From Microbacterium foliorum (lineage in GTDB: Bacteria; Actinomycetota; Actinomycetes; Actinomycetales; Microbacteriaceae): a stretch of 64,000 nucleotides of DNA. The notes below the pieces were generated by a model. It was given only the letters and a program-made list of their open reading frames with translations. It was not told the DNA's origin and did not search any database. This document shows positions 16,379-24,595 of the stretch, one piece after another. Made by a program: the position numbers and the translations under genes. Numbering within the stretch: position 1 is the stretch's first letter; each line of letters opens with the position of its first letter. The DNA is taken from positions 620,001 to 684,000 of the forward strand of contig NZ_CP031425.1 in NCBI RefSeq assembly GCF_003367705.1, read 5' to 3'.

Positions 16379-17887
16379 ATGCCGAAACCCAACATCATCT
16401 TCATCATGTCCGACGACCATGCCGCTCACGCGATCTCCGCGTACGGCAGCCGGGTCAACTCCACTCCGCACCTCGACCGGATCGCCGACCAGGGGATGCG
16501 GATGGATGCCGTGTACTGCACCAATTCGATCTGCTCTCCGTCGCGGGCGTCGATCCTCACCGGCACGTACAGCCACGTCAACGGCGTGTCGTCGATCTGG
16601 ACGGAGATGGACTATCGCGTGCCCACGTTCATCGACGTTCTGCACGATTCCGGATACAGGACGGCGATGTTCGGCAAATGGCACCTCGGCGAGGAGGGCG
16701 TATCGCGCCCGCGGGGGTTCGACGCATGGAAGGTCTTCCCCGGACAGGGGGACTACGTCGATCCGCAGATGATCGATGAGGACGGAGTCTCGACCGTCGA
16801 GGGCTATGCCACCGACATCGTCACCGATCTCTCTCTCGAGTGGATCGACGGACTGGATGACGACGAGCCCTTCTGCATGATGGTTCATCACAAGGCGCCG
16901 CATCGTCCCTGGGTGCCCGACACGAAGCACTCGCATCTCTACGCCGACGGCACGATCCCCGAGCCCGAGACCTTCTTCGACGACAACGCGAGCCGCAGCA
17001 AGGCCGTCCGCGGCGTGCACATGACGATCGCCGACGACATGGGTGGCGACGATCTCAAGATCGCGATGCCCGAGGAGCTGCGCGGACCGGAGAACCGTGA
17101 GGCGCGGATGCGCTGGAAGTACCAGATCTACATGCGCGACTACCTGCAGTGCATCCAGTCGATCGACGACAACGTCGGGCGCCTCCTCGATCATCTCGAG
17201 GAGAAGGGGCTCGCCGAGAACACGCTGGTCGTCTACACCTCCGACCAGGGCTTCTTCCTCGGAGACCATGGATGGTTCGACAAGCGGCTCATGTACGACC
17301 AGTCGCTCCAGATGCCGATGCTGATGCGCTGGCCGGCGGTGATCGAGGCGGGGTCGCGGTCGGAGGCGATCATCACGAACGTCGACTTCGCTGCGACGTT
17401 CCTCGACATCTGCGGCGTCGATGCGACACAGGCGCTGCCCACCTCGCAGGGGCGCAGCTTCCTTCCGCTTCTGCGTGGCGAGGAGGTCGCGGATTGGCCC
17501 GACGCGATGTACTACCGCTACTGGGAGCACGACGACCCGATCCATGCGGCTCCCGCCCACTACGGCATCCGCACCGATTCGTACAAGCTCCTCTACTTCT
17601 ACGGGGCGGGACTCGGGGTTCCCGGAGCATCGGACGAGGTCTACGAGCCGGAATGGGAGCTCTACGACCTGAAGGCTGATCCCGAGGAGATGCGCAACGT
17701 CGCCGCCGATCCGGCGTACGCGCAGATCAAGGCCGACCTCGAGGTCACGCTCGCCGAGTACCAGCAGCGGTACGACGACGAGCCCTACCGGGGTCCGTCG
17801 ACGCCGCGACCCGAGTGGGGTCCGTACGACCACGAGATGTTCGGACGCCTGCAGGCGTACGTCGCGAGCACGCGTTCGGCCAGCTGA
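16379..17887 (+). CDS. Type I sulfatase (formylglycine-dependent)
   Basis: This 502-residue hydrolase removes sulfate esters. The CxPxR motif CSPSR places the formylglycine-forming cysteine at residue 52, within TNSICSPSRASILTG. Metal-binding D12 and D13 lie in IMSDDH, a catalytic lysine in GKWHLGE, and the second metal site in TSDQGFFLGDHG. The C-terminal subdomain ends with the usual ELYDLKADPEEM. The protein has no signal peptide, so it works in the cytoplasm on imported substrate and can be matured by the cytoplasmic FGE at 12153. The region around IYMRDYLQCIQSIDDNVGRLLD resembles glycosaminoglycan or GlcNAc-6-sulfate sulfatases (S1 family), but the substrate is not certain. It ends the operon that starts at 13874. 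Confidence 0.93.
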   Translation: MPKPNIIFIMSDDHAAHAISAYGSRVNSTPHLDRIADQGMRMDAVYCTNSICSPSRASILTGTYSHVNGVSSIWTEMDYRVPTFIDVLHDSGYRTAMFGKWHLGEEGVSRPRGFDAWKVFPGQGDYVDPQMIDEDGVSTVEGYATDIVTDLSLEWIDGLDDDEPFCMMVHHKAPHRPWVPDTKHSHLYADGTIPEPETFFDDNASRSKAVRGVHMTIADDMGGDDLKIAMPEELRGPENREARMRWKYQIYMRDYLQCIQSIDDNVGRLLDHLEEKGLAENTLVVYTSDQGFFLGDHGWFDKRLMYDQSLQMPMLMRWPAVIEAGSRSEAIITNVDFAATFLDICGVDATQALPTSQGRSFLPLLRGEEVADWPDAMYYRYWEHDDPIHAAPAHYGIRTDSYKLLYFYGAGLGVPGASDEVYEPEWELYDLKADPEEMRNVAADPAYAQIKADLEVTLAEYQQRYDDEPYRGPSTPRPEWGPYDHEMFGRLQAYVASTRSAS

Positions 17888-17995
17888 GAGGGACTTCCTG
17901 ATCCGACCGGTGTCGAGGTCGTAGACGGCTCTGCTGCCTCCGTCCAGGGCACTATCCGGAGGTCTCGAGATCCACCGCTCGCGGAGCTTCCTTGC

Positions 17996-18190
17996 TCACA
18001 GCGGGGGTGCGGTGCTTCGCCGCTCGATCAATTCGGTGGCGACGGTCGTTCGGGTCTCCGGAGCTTCGGTCAACGGAAGATGAACGTGCTGCGAACTGCT
18101 GCTGTCTCCCATCGGCTGAAGCGATGATCCGCTTGGCCGCCAACGGCGATTTCGCGGGCCTCGTCGCCTCCGACGTCCTCGACGAGGCGC
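17996..18190 (-). pseudogene. Remnant of a LacI-family regulator (C-terminal end)
   Basis: Between the sulfatase and the alpha/beta hydrolase, the minus strand encodes in one frame the sequence TELIERRSTAPPL followed by a stop at 17996, the typical end of actinobacterial LacI regulators. Upstream, in another frame, it reads LAAKRIIASADGRQQ, which fits the helix that precedes that end. The frame changes near a CAGCAG run around 18090-18105. The rest of the gene is missing. The remainder of 17888-18235 shows no other gene. Confidence 0.6.
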
Positions 18191-18235
18191 GTGGATAGAC
18201 TGCTCCGGCGGGGGGCGTCGGGGGAGGGAGCGCGG

Positions 18236-19039
18236 ATGAACGGTGCGAGAGGCGAAGATCGGGTGATCCTCGTGCACGGGTGGCCGGGGCTTGCGTCGGA
18301 CCATGACGCGGTGAGAGGTGCGCTTCAGCCCGCGACGGTCATCGTGCCCGATCTCCGCGGATTCGGAGCGGCATTCGACGGCGACCTTCCGCTGGCGGAG
18401 GCCACGGCCGACGCGCACGCGCGTCGTCTTCTCGAGGCGCTCGAGGCGCTCGAGAGCGACGGTGCGGGTGGTCGCACCGTCATCGCCGGATACGACATCG
18501 GCAGCCGCATCGCTCAGGCGGCCCTCCGCCTCGACCCGTCGCGTTTCGACGGTGCCGTGCTCACTCCGGGGTATCCGGGTATCGGAGACCGAGCTGCGGC
18601 GCCGGCCCTCGCGCCGGTGTTCTGGTACCAGCACTTCCATCGCGAGCCGATCGCCGCCCAGTTGATCGACGGCAACCCCGACGCGGTGGCTCGGTATCTC
18701 GACCATCTCTGGAGCGCCTGGAGCGGCCCCGCTGCGCCGACGGCCCACCCACACCGCGAGCACCTCATCGAGGCCTACTCGCGACCGGGAGCGTTCGCTG
18801 CAAGCATTCAGTGGTACCTCGCGAACCGTGGGTATGCAGGCGATCCTCCGACGATCGAGACACCCACGCTCATGCTCTGGCCGACGGATGACCCGCTGTT
18901 CCCGATCGAGTGGGCAGACCGGTTGAGCGACCACTTCACCGACATCGCCCTCCGACCCGTCGACGGAAGCGGGCACTTCGTGCCGCTCGAAGCGCCGTCG
19001 GCATTCGTCGACGCGATACGCTCTCTCCTCGCTCGCTGA
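18236..19039 (+). CDS. Alpha/beta hydrolase, epoxide hydrolase/haloalkane dehalogenase-like
   Basis: This 267-residue cytosolic hydrolase has the oxyanion motif HGWPG (14-18) and a nucleophile elbow GYDIGS in which the nucleophile is D87 rather than serine. This places it with epoxide hydrolases and haloalkane dehalogenases. The acid residue is probably in PTDDPLFP and the catalytic histidine in GSGHFVPLE. A helical lid region holds FWYQHF. The ATG at 18236 is preferred over a GTG at 18191 because a strong GGGAGGGAG ribosome site stands just before it. The gene is flanked on both sides by regulator remnants, so it may have arrived by rearrangement. The substrate is unknown. Confidence 0.82.
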   Translation: MNGARGEDRVILVHGWPGLASDHDAVRGALQPATVIVPDLRGFGAAFDGDLPLAEATADAHARRLLEALEALESDGAGGRTVIAGYDIGSRIAQAALRLDPSRFDGAVLTPGYPGIGDRAAAPALAPVFWYQHFHREPIAAQLIDGNPDAVARYLDHLWSAWSGPAAPTAHPHREHLIEAYSRPGAFAASIQWYLANRGYAGDPPTIETPTLMLWPTDDPLFPIEWADRLSDHFTDIALRPVDGSGHFVPLEAPSAFVDAIRSLLAR

Positions 19040-19059
19040 CCCCGCCGACGAGCGCGCTC

Positions 19060-19185
19060 TCAGACTGAGCGCGGCGTGTATCCGACCCCGTAGACGGTGA
19101 CCAGACGAGCGGGGTTCTGCGGGTCGTCCTCGATCTTCGCACGGAGATTCTTCCCGTGGGCGTCGATCGTGCGGCCTCGATGCCG
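19060..19185 (-). pseudogene. C-terminal fragment of an OmpR-family response regulator
   Basis: On the minus strand a short frame reads GRTIDAHGKNLRAKIEDD, then NPARLVTVYGVGYTPRSV and a stop at 19060. This is the recognition helix and wing of an OmpR/BaeR-type winged helix. No receiver domain or start is found upstream; the sequence loses similarity near 19185, before the MarR gene. It is best read as a leftover of a deleted gene. Confidence 0.7.
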
Positions 19186-19269
19186 CAGCGGTGACGGTCC
19201 GTGTCGTGACGAGGAGAGTGGAAGGCGTGCTGTTCACAGTCGGTTCGAGTTGGCGCTGTCTGCGCAGGC

Positions 19270-19755
19270 CTAGCGCGGCCGACGCTCGCGCGGCGGAACC
19301 TGGGCGTCGGTGCGAGTCGTGCCCTGCGGTGTCGGGTGAGGCTGTGCGATCAGCAGCCCGGTGATGGCGTCGAGGTCTCTGCTCGATTTGTCGGCGAGAG
19401 GTGAGTGGGTCGAGACGAGCGCCACGATCGATTCGCGTGCCGTGCGACCGCGTGCCGTGAGCTCGATCACGCGCTGACGCTTGTCTGACGGCGAGGTCCG
19501 TCGTTCGACCAGCCCCCTGGCCTCGAGCTGATGACACATGAACGTCACGTTCTGGGGAGTGCAGTGCGTCAGTCGGGCGACCGTACGCATGGATGGAGCC
19601 GGTTCGTCGGGGTCGATCGTCCAGAGCACATGCGCGGTCGTCGCGGTGATCCCATACTCGCGCAGGGCGGGCGCAAGAGCCTCGTCGGTGCGTGCGACGA
19701 CATCGTAGACGGCGAAGAGAGCCTTCGACAGCTGCTGTTCTCGCGAAGAGGCCAT
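19270..19755 (-). CDS. MarR-family transcriptional regulator
   Basis: This 161-residue protein is a winged-helix regulator. The DNA-binding domain spans about residues 35-105. It includes MRTVARLTHCTPQNVTFMCHQLEARGLVERR (recognition helix and wing start) and the wing SDKRQRVIELTARGR, a clear MarR signature. The C-terminus is a polar tail. It is divergent from the SDR gene at 19848 with 92 bases between them, a usual arrangement in which the MarR protein represses the neighbouring enzyme gene and itself. The effector is unknown. Confidence 0.88.
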   Translation of the reverse strand: MASSREQQLSKALFAVYDVVARTDEALAPALREYGITATTAHVLWTIDPDEPAPSMRTVARLTHCTPQNVTFMCHQLEARGLVERRTSPSDKRQRVIELTARGRTARESIVALVSTHSPLADKSSRDLDAITGLLIAQPHPTPQGTTRTDAQVPPRERRPR

Positions 19756-19778
19756 GCGCTCAGCGTATCGGTCTTCAC

Positions 19779-19817
19779 TTCAAGGACTGTACTATCGGAG
19801 AGTATGATTCAAGTCTT
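19779..19817. promoter_or_regulatory. Possible MarR operator: direct repeat in the divergent promoter
   Basis: Two related 10-base segments, TTCAAGGACT (19779-19788) and TTCAAGTCTT (19808-19817), lie 29 bases apart in the AT-richer intergenic region between MarR and SDR. Their place suggests control sites for both genes. The match is short, so this is a tentative call. Confidence 0.4.
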
Positions 19818-19847
19818 TAATTAAAACGAGGGAAAGAGAGGCTGCGC

Positions 19848-20762
19848 ATGAACCTGTCGAGACTCGACGGACGTACGATCCTCGTCACCGGTGCCAGTGG
19901 AGGCATCGGCTATTTCATCGCGGAAGGGCTCGCTCGCCGGGGCGCACGCCTCATCGTCGCCGCGCGCTCCACGACCAGGGCGGAGGCCGCCATCGATCTG
20001 CTGCCCGAACCGAGCCGACATCGTCACCTGGAACTCGACCTGTCCGACCGGGAATCGATCCGAACTGCCGGAGCCCTCATCGGCGGAGAGAGCACGCTCG
20101 ACGGGCTGGTGATGAACGCCGGAGTCATCGCCGCGTCGCCGACGTTCACGACCGGCGCCTTCGGGGTCGAATCCACCGTCGATGTGAATGTCGTGGCGCA
20201 CATGGAGCTCCTGCGCCTCGCGCTGCCCGCTCTCGACCGCGCACCCTCCGCGCGTGTCATCAGTACCGGCAGCATGCTCACGAAAGCGATCCCCTTCGAT
20301 CTCGCCAACTGGCGTGCGCAGACCTCCTACCGCCCCCGAGTCGCGTACGCCATGTCGAAGCACGCCGCCGAGATCTTGGGATTCGAGCTGGACAGGCGGC
20401 TCATCGCCTCGGGTTCGCGCATCCGATCCGTCGTCTCGCATCCAGGTGGAGCGATCGATGCGCTCACCCCCGACAGGCCGCCGCTGCATCAGCGGTCGCC
20501 GGCCGTGCGTCTTCTGGCGCCTGTCATCGCGCCGCTCTTCTCGCGGGTCGTTCAGGGCAAGGAGTCCGCTGCGCAGTCGGCCGTCGCCGCCGTAGCGATG
20601 ACGACGCCAGGCGTGCGACCCTACATCGGCCCCCGACATGTCGCGACGGGCACACCGCATCTCGCCGCGCCGGTGCCCACCAGCTCCGACGAGACGATCG
20701 GTGCCGCACTGTGGGCCGATATCGAGGGCATCCTTGGTGCCTCCGTCCTCCCGCGGGGCTGA
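19848..20762 (+). CDS. SDR-family NAD(P)-dependent oxidoreductase
   Basis: This 304-residue enzyme has a Rossmann fold with the cofactor motif TGASGGIG (residues 14-21) and AARSTTR following the second strand, which favours NADPH. The motif NAG lies in VMNAGVIAA, and the catalytic YxxxK is YAMSK. The C-terminal part is longer than in minimal SDRs and resembles the retinol dehydrogenase/WW-oxidoreductase-like group. A GAGAGG ribosome site precedes the ATG. It is probably under control of the divergent MarR protein. The substrate is unknown. Confidence 0.88.
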   Translation: MNLSRLDGRTILVTGASGGIGYFIAEGLARRGARLIVAARSTTRAEAAIDLLPEPSRHRHLELDLSDRESIRTAGALIGGESTLDGLVMNAGVIAASPTFTTGAFGVESTVDVNVVAHMELLRLALPALDRAPSARVISTGSMLTKAIPFDLANWRAQTSYRPRVAYAMSKHAAEILGFELDRRLIASGSRIRSVVSHPGGAIDALTPDRPPLHQRSPAVRLLAPVIAPLFSRVVQGKESAAQSAVAAVAMTTPGVRPYIGPRHVATGTPHLAAPVPTSSDETIGAALWADIEGILGASVLPRG

Positions 20763-20907
20763 GGTGCCCGTGCGTGGGCTGCCCGCAGGGGGATCCTCGA
20801 GCGCGACGGGGCCGTTCAAGCCGTCAGGATCGTCCAGCTTGCCGTAACCATCGTTTCCGGCGGGCGAGCGGTTGTGTCTGACGACCCTTCGGGAATCCGA
20901 TGGAGCG

Positions 20908-20956
20908 GAGCTCTGGAGATCTGAAGGCGGATCCCGAGGAGATGCGTCGCGAGTCG
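20908..20956 (+). pseudogene. Small sulfatase gene remnant
   Basis: Bases 20921-20946 are nearly identical to the 3' part of the intact sulfatase gene (around 17672-17697) and encode LKADPEEMR, the end of the sulfatase C-terminal motif ELYDLKADPEEM. One extra base just upstream breaks the frame between GAGCTCT and CTGAAGG. No other sulfatase sequence is visible around it. The remaining intergenic stretch 20763-21021 shows no intact gene. Confidence 0.55.
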
Positions 20957-21021
20957 TGGGCGGCCCCGGGCTCTTCCCGTTCCCGCGCGCGGGAGCTGAA
21001 TGTCCGTCCGACCGGTGGAAC

Positions 21022-23442
21022 TCACCCGATCGCAGGCTGCGGCTCCCAGTCGCAGGCAAGGGGGAGATCATGGACTGACGCGCCGGCGCGAAGGGTGAAA
21101 CGCCCCTCCTCGAGGCTCCAGCCCTGAGCGGTCCAATGCGTGAGCCGACGCGAGTCGATCGGGATGGTGACGGTGACGGTCTCTCCTGCCGCCGCGTGCA
21201 CGACAGCGAACCCCACGAGCCATCGGGCGGGACGCTCGATGGTGGAGTCGGGGCGCTCTGCATACACCTGAACAACCTGTTTGCCGGCTCGTAAGCCTGT
21301 GTTCGAGAGGAGCACCTCGAGCGTGTCATCGACGCGGGTCACCGCTCCCCAACTCCAGGTCGTGTATCCGAGACCGTGTCCGAAGGGGAACGCGGGCTCC
21401 GCCTCAGAGGTCAACCAGGAGCGGTAGCCGACGTGAATGCCCTCGTCGTAGGTCAGTCTGCCGTTCTCGGGAACCACATTCGTGGTCGGTGCGTCCGAGA
21501 GCGCGGCGGGCCACGTCGTCGGGAGGCGGCCGCCCGGCTCCGATGTGCCGATCATCATGCTCGCGATGGCCGAACCGAATTGCTCCCCGCCGAAGTACCC
21601 GTGCAAGATGGCGGAGACCTCGCCGGCCCACGGAAGCGCGACTGGAGAACCCGCGTTCACGATCACGATCGTTCGTGGATTCACCGCCGCCACCGCCCGC
21701 ACCAGGTCGTCCTGGCGGCCGGGAAGAACAAGGTTCTCCCGGTCGTGCCCCTCGGATTCGACCCGGGAATTCGTGCCGACGACCACGATCGCGACATCCG
21801 CACCGGTCGCGGCGGCCACCGCACGAGCGATGAGGCCGTCGGGGTCGGAGTCATCCGGGGCGATCCCCACCGTCACGCTCAGCGAGCCGGCGAGCGTTCC
21901 GGCGGTGGCGAGAGAGAACTCGGCCCGCACATCCACCGGGATCCCGACGGTGACCGGCACCGTCACCGTCGCGGACACCGGTGATGTGATCGCCGCACCC
22001 AGATCGTTGCCTCGGGCTACCGGAGCGTCCTGCAGAGCGAGCTCCCCATCCACGAAGATCTTGCCCGGGTTGGAGCCCGAGAATCCGAGCAGAATCGTTC
22101 CCGATGCCTGGGGTGTGTAGGCCGCCCGGATCTCGAGCGTGTCGGCCCCGGCCAGTGCGCTGTCTCCGCCGAACCAGATCAACTCCGTCGAGCGTCGGTC
22201 CTCGTGGGAGAGGTCCTCGCCGTCGGCATCGAAGAACGTGACACGGGCGCCTGGTTCGCCGGTGATCGGATTCGCGATCGTCTCCAGGGGGAAGCGGGAC
22301 ACGCCCTCCTGTACGACGGCACCGATCTCGTAGTCGATCTGCACGTGCGGCAACGCCTCGCGAAGACCTTCCAGAGGTGAGACGACATGCGCAGGAAGCA
22401 CCGTCGCCGAGCCGCCGCCCTGGGTGCGGGCCTCGCGGGCATTGTGGCCGATCAGCGCGATTCGCGAGAGCGCCGCTGCGTCGAGGGGGAGAGCGCCGTC
22501 GTTCGCGAGCAGGACGCTTCCCTGGATTGCGGCGGTGCGCGCAAATGCGGTTCCGTCGAGGGGAGCAGGGACCGCCGCAGATGCGTCGCCGAGAGCCCCG
22601 ACCCGTTCGGCCAGCAACAGCAGACGCAGAACCTTGCGATCGAGGTCCGACTCCTGCACGAGACCGTCGTTGATCGCGCTGAGAAGGTCGTCGTACGCGG
22701 GGGCGGGTCCCGGCATCGCGAGATCCTGCGCCGCGGGGATCGCGGCAAGGCTGCGCACAGCGGTCCAATCGCTGATGACCACTCCATCGAAGCCCCACTC
22801 GTCATTGAGGGGACTCTCGAGCAGGTCGTTCTCGGTCATCGTCACCCCGTCGACAGAGTTGTACGCGCTCATGATGCTCCAGGCACCGGCCTCGACCGCG
22901 CGCTCGAACGGCGCCAGGTAGACCTCACGCAGCGGGCGCTCGCCGACCTTGACGTTCACTGTGAACCTGTCGGTCTCCGAGTCGTTCGCGACGTAGTGCT
23001 TCGGGCAGGCTCCGACGCCGTTGTCCTGCAGCCCGGCGACATAGGTCGCCGCAAGCGCGGCGGTGAGCTCGGGATCTTCGCTGAAACACTCGAAGTTGCG
23101 ACCGCCGAGAGGCGTGCGCTGCAGATTGATGGTCGGGCCGAGCACGACGTCGACACCCTTGCGTCGTGCCTCGGATGCCGCGGCAGCTCCATATCGGTAC
23201 GCGAGATCGACATCCCACGATGCCGCGAGCGCAGATCCGGAGGGCAGGTTGAGGGAGGGATCGCGCTCATCCCAACGGGGTCCACGGACGCCTGCGGGCC
23301 CGTCAGACAGCGTCAGCGCGCGCAGCCCGATCGAGGGGAGGGGAATCGTCGTCCAGAAGTCGGCGCCCTGGATGAGCGCAGCCTTCTCTTCGAGGGTGAG
23401 CTTCGCCAGCAACGGCAACAGATGATCGGTGGGGGAACTCAA
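21022..23442 (-). CDS. Glycoside hydrolase family 3 (beta-glucosidase-like, with PA14-like insert)
   Basis: This enzyme of about 806 residues hydrolyses beta-linked glucosides, xylosides or related sugars. The N-terminal barrel has LSDGPAGVRGPRW, KHYVANDSE and the catalytic nucleophile D225 in GVVISDWTAV. The second domain holds ALPL and NAREARTQGGGSA. A beta-rich insert (about 390-530) with TILLGFSGSNPGKIFVDGE looks like a PA14 carbohydrate-binding module. The C-terminal fibronectin-like domain contains FPFGHGLGYTTW. There is no signal peptide, so it is cytoplasmic. No ATG is available; the TTG at 23442 has a GAAGGG site upstream and begins right before the conserved domain. A GTG at 23493 lies inside the palindrome upstream and is less likely. 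Confidence 0.9.
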   Translation of the reverse strand: MSSPTDHLLPLLAKLTLEEKAALIQGADFWTTIPLPSIGLRALTLSDGPAGVRGPRWDERDPSLNLPSGSALAASWDVDLAYRYGAAAASEARRKGVDVVLGPTINLQRTPLGGRNFECFSEDPELTAALAATYVAGLQDNGVGACPKHYVANDSETDRFTVNVKVGERPLREVYLAPFERAVEAGAWSIMSAYNSVDGVTMTENDLLESPLNDEWGFDGVVISDWTAVRSLAAIPAAQDLAMPGPAPAYDDLLSAINDGLVQESDLDRKVLRLLLLAERVGALGDASAAVPAPLDGTAFARTAAIQGSVLLANDGALPLDAAALSRIALIGHNAREARTQGGGSATVLPAHVVSPLEGLREALPHVQIDYEIGAVVQEGVSRFPLETIANPITGEPGARVTFFDADGEDLSHEDRRSTELIWFGGDSALAGADTLEIRAAYTPQASGTILLGFSGSNPGKIFVDGELALQDAPVARGNDLGAAITSPVSATVTVPVTVGIPVDVRAEFSLATAGTLAGSLSVTVGIAPDDSDPDGLIARAVAAATGADVAIVVVGTNSRVESEGHDRENLVLPGRQDDLVRAVAAVNPRTIVIVNAGSPVALPWAGEVSAILHGYFGGEQFGSAIASMMIGTSEPGGRLPTTWPAALSDAPTTNVVPENGRLTYDEGIHVGYRSWLTSEAEPAFPFGHGLGYTTWSWGAVTRVDDTLEVLLSNTGLRAGKQVVQVYAERPDSTIERPARWLVGFAVVHAAAGETVTVTIPIDSRRLTHWTAQGWSLEEGRFTLRAGASVHDLPLACDWEPQPAIG

Positions 23443-23482
23443 AGAAGGGCCCTTCGTCGTGTGGGGGAGGTCGGTTGGACTC

Positions 23483-23504
23483 CCGGTGAGCACGTGCTCA
23501 CCGG
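23483..23504. promoter_or_regulatory. Perfect 22-bp palindrome upstream of the GH3 gene
   Basis: Bases 23483-23493 (CCGGTGAGCAC) are the exact reverse complement of 23494-23504. The palindrome sits 41 bases upstream of the GH3 start, within a 373-base intergenic region shared with the TetR gene (23443-23815). It is a good candidate operator, perhaps for the TetR protein, or a hairpin in the leader. The rest of this intergenic region shows no gene. Confidence 0.7.
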
Positions 23505-23815
23505 CGCGCGCCCACAGGGAAGCGGGATCATGCGGGGGCGTCGTCCGCGTTCAGCAGTGGGCATCGTTCGAGCCGTCGGGCTTGCTGCTTGTCGGGGTCG
23601 GGCATCGGCCTCTTGCTTTGAGGAGAAGATCCGGTGAGCTCCCTCTGTGTGCGGGAGATGCGGCGTCACATTGCTTCAAGGAAAGGTAGCACTGAAAATG
23701 AGTATTCACTAGGTTTTAGTCACCTCGAGTCATGCTGAGTGCTGCAGGCCCGCGTCCCGAACGGCACAATAGAGTGGATGACCGATGTCGACCTTCGGAT
23801 CGAGTGACGGAGACC

Positions 23816-24463
23816 ATGGCTGATTCGCGTATGCGGAAGCCCCGCGGAGAGTACGCGAAGACACGCGCGAAACGCGCGGCTATCCTCGACGCCGCGCTCG
23901 ACGTGTTCGCCGACTCCGGCTATCATTCGGGTTCTCTTCGGGATGTGGCTGAGCGGGTCGGCATGAGTGAGGCGGGCCTGCTGCACCACTTCCCGAACAA
24001 GCCCGCGCTTCTGGCGGCAGTGCTCGATCGCCGCGATCAGCACACGTTGGAGTGGGTGCGTATGGCCGAGGGCAACGGCGAGGTGACCCTGAGTGGGCTC
24101 GTCACGACGGCGGTTCGGAACTCCACTGTCCCCGGGATCGTTGAGCTCTACTGCATCCTCTCTGCGGAAGGGACGAAGCCGGGGCACCCGGCGCACGAGT
24201 ACTTCGTCACTCGCTACGACGTCGCTCGTACCAATCTGCGCAGGGCCTTTGAGGATCTGCAGCGACAGGGCCGCATGCGGCCGGGGGTCACGTCGCAAGG
24301 GGCTGCTGTCGCCACCCTCGCCATGATGGACGGTCTGCAGGTGCAGTGGCTCTTGAATCCTGATGTCGTCGATATGGCGGAAGAGTTGAGCAGGTTCTTC
24401 AGGGCGTTCGTGGACATCGACCTGACTCCTGCCTTGAGCGGCACCTCGGGCGGGCTGGCATGA
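23816..24463 (+). CDS. TetR/AcrR-family transcriptional regulator
   Basis: This 215-residue repressor has the TetR helix-turn-helix (AILDAALDVFADSGYHSGSLRDVAERVGMSEAGLLHHFPNK), residues about 21-61. The C-terminal helical domain contains YCILSAEGTKPGHPAHEYF. This pattern recurs in TetR proteins that sit next to glycosidase genes in actinobacteria. The ATG at 23816 follows a GACGGAG site; an upstream in-frame stretch of 28 codons is not protein-like. It is divergent from GH3 and is its most likely regulator. Confidence 0.88.
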   Translation: MADSRMRKPRGEYAKTRAKRAAILDAALDVFADSGYHSGSLRDVAERVGMSEAGLLHHFPNKPALLAAVLDRRDQHTLEWVRMAEGNGEVTLSGLVTTAVRNSTVPGIVELYCILSAEGTKPGHPAHEYFVTRYDVARTNLRRAFEDLQRQGRMRPGVTSQGAAVATLAMMDGLQVQWLLNPDVVDMAEELSRFFRAFVDIDLTPALSGTSGGLA

Positions 24464-24595
24464 TCAGCCGATCTGGATCGGCACGATACCCCCCCGATGC
24501 GATGCGCAGAGCTTCGCAGCCATGAACAAGCCCTACAGGAAACGCGGGAACACCAGGACAGCACTCGAAGGCAGCTGTTGCGGCACGCGTCCCGG

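Noticed and set aside
16115-17833. A 572-codon open frame antisense to the sulfatase
   Set aside because: The sulfatase motifs are on the plus strand, and the antisense frame has no recognisable domain.
20763-20880. A short minus-strand frame reading GNDGYGKLDDPDGLNGP
   Set aside because: It looks protein-like but has no start, no family that I recognise and a limited length. It may be another gene remnant, but I cannot support it.
23443-23493. Longer GH3 start at the GTG in the palindrome
   Set aside because: The extra 17 residues are not conserved-looking, and the TTG at 23442 has a better-spaced ribosome site. The choice is not certain.
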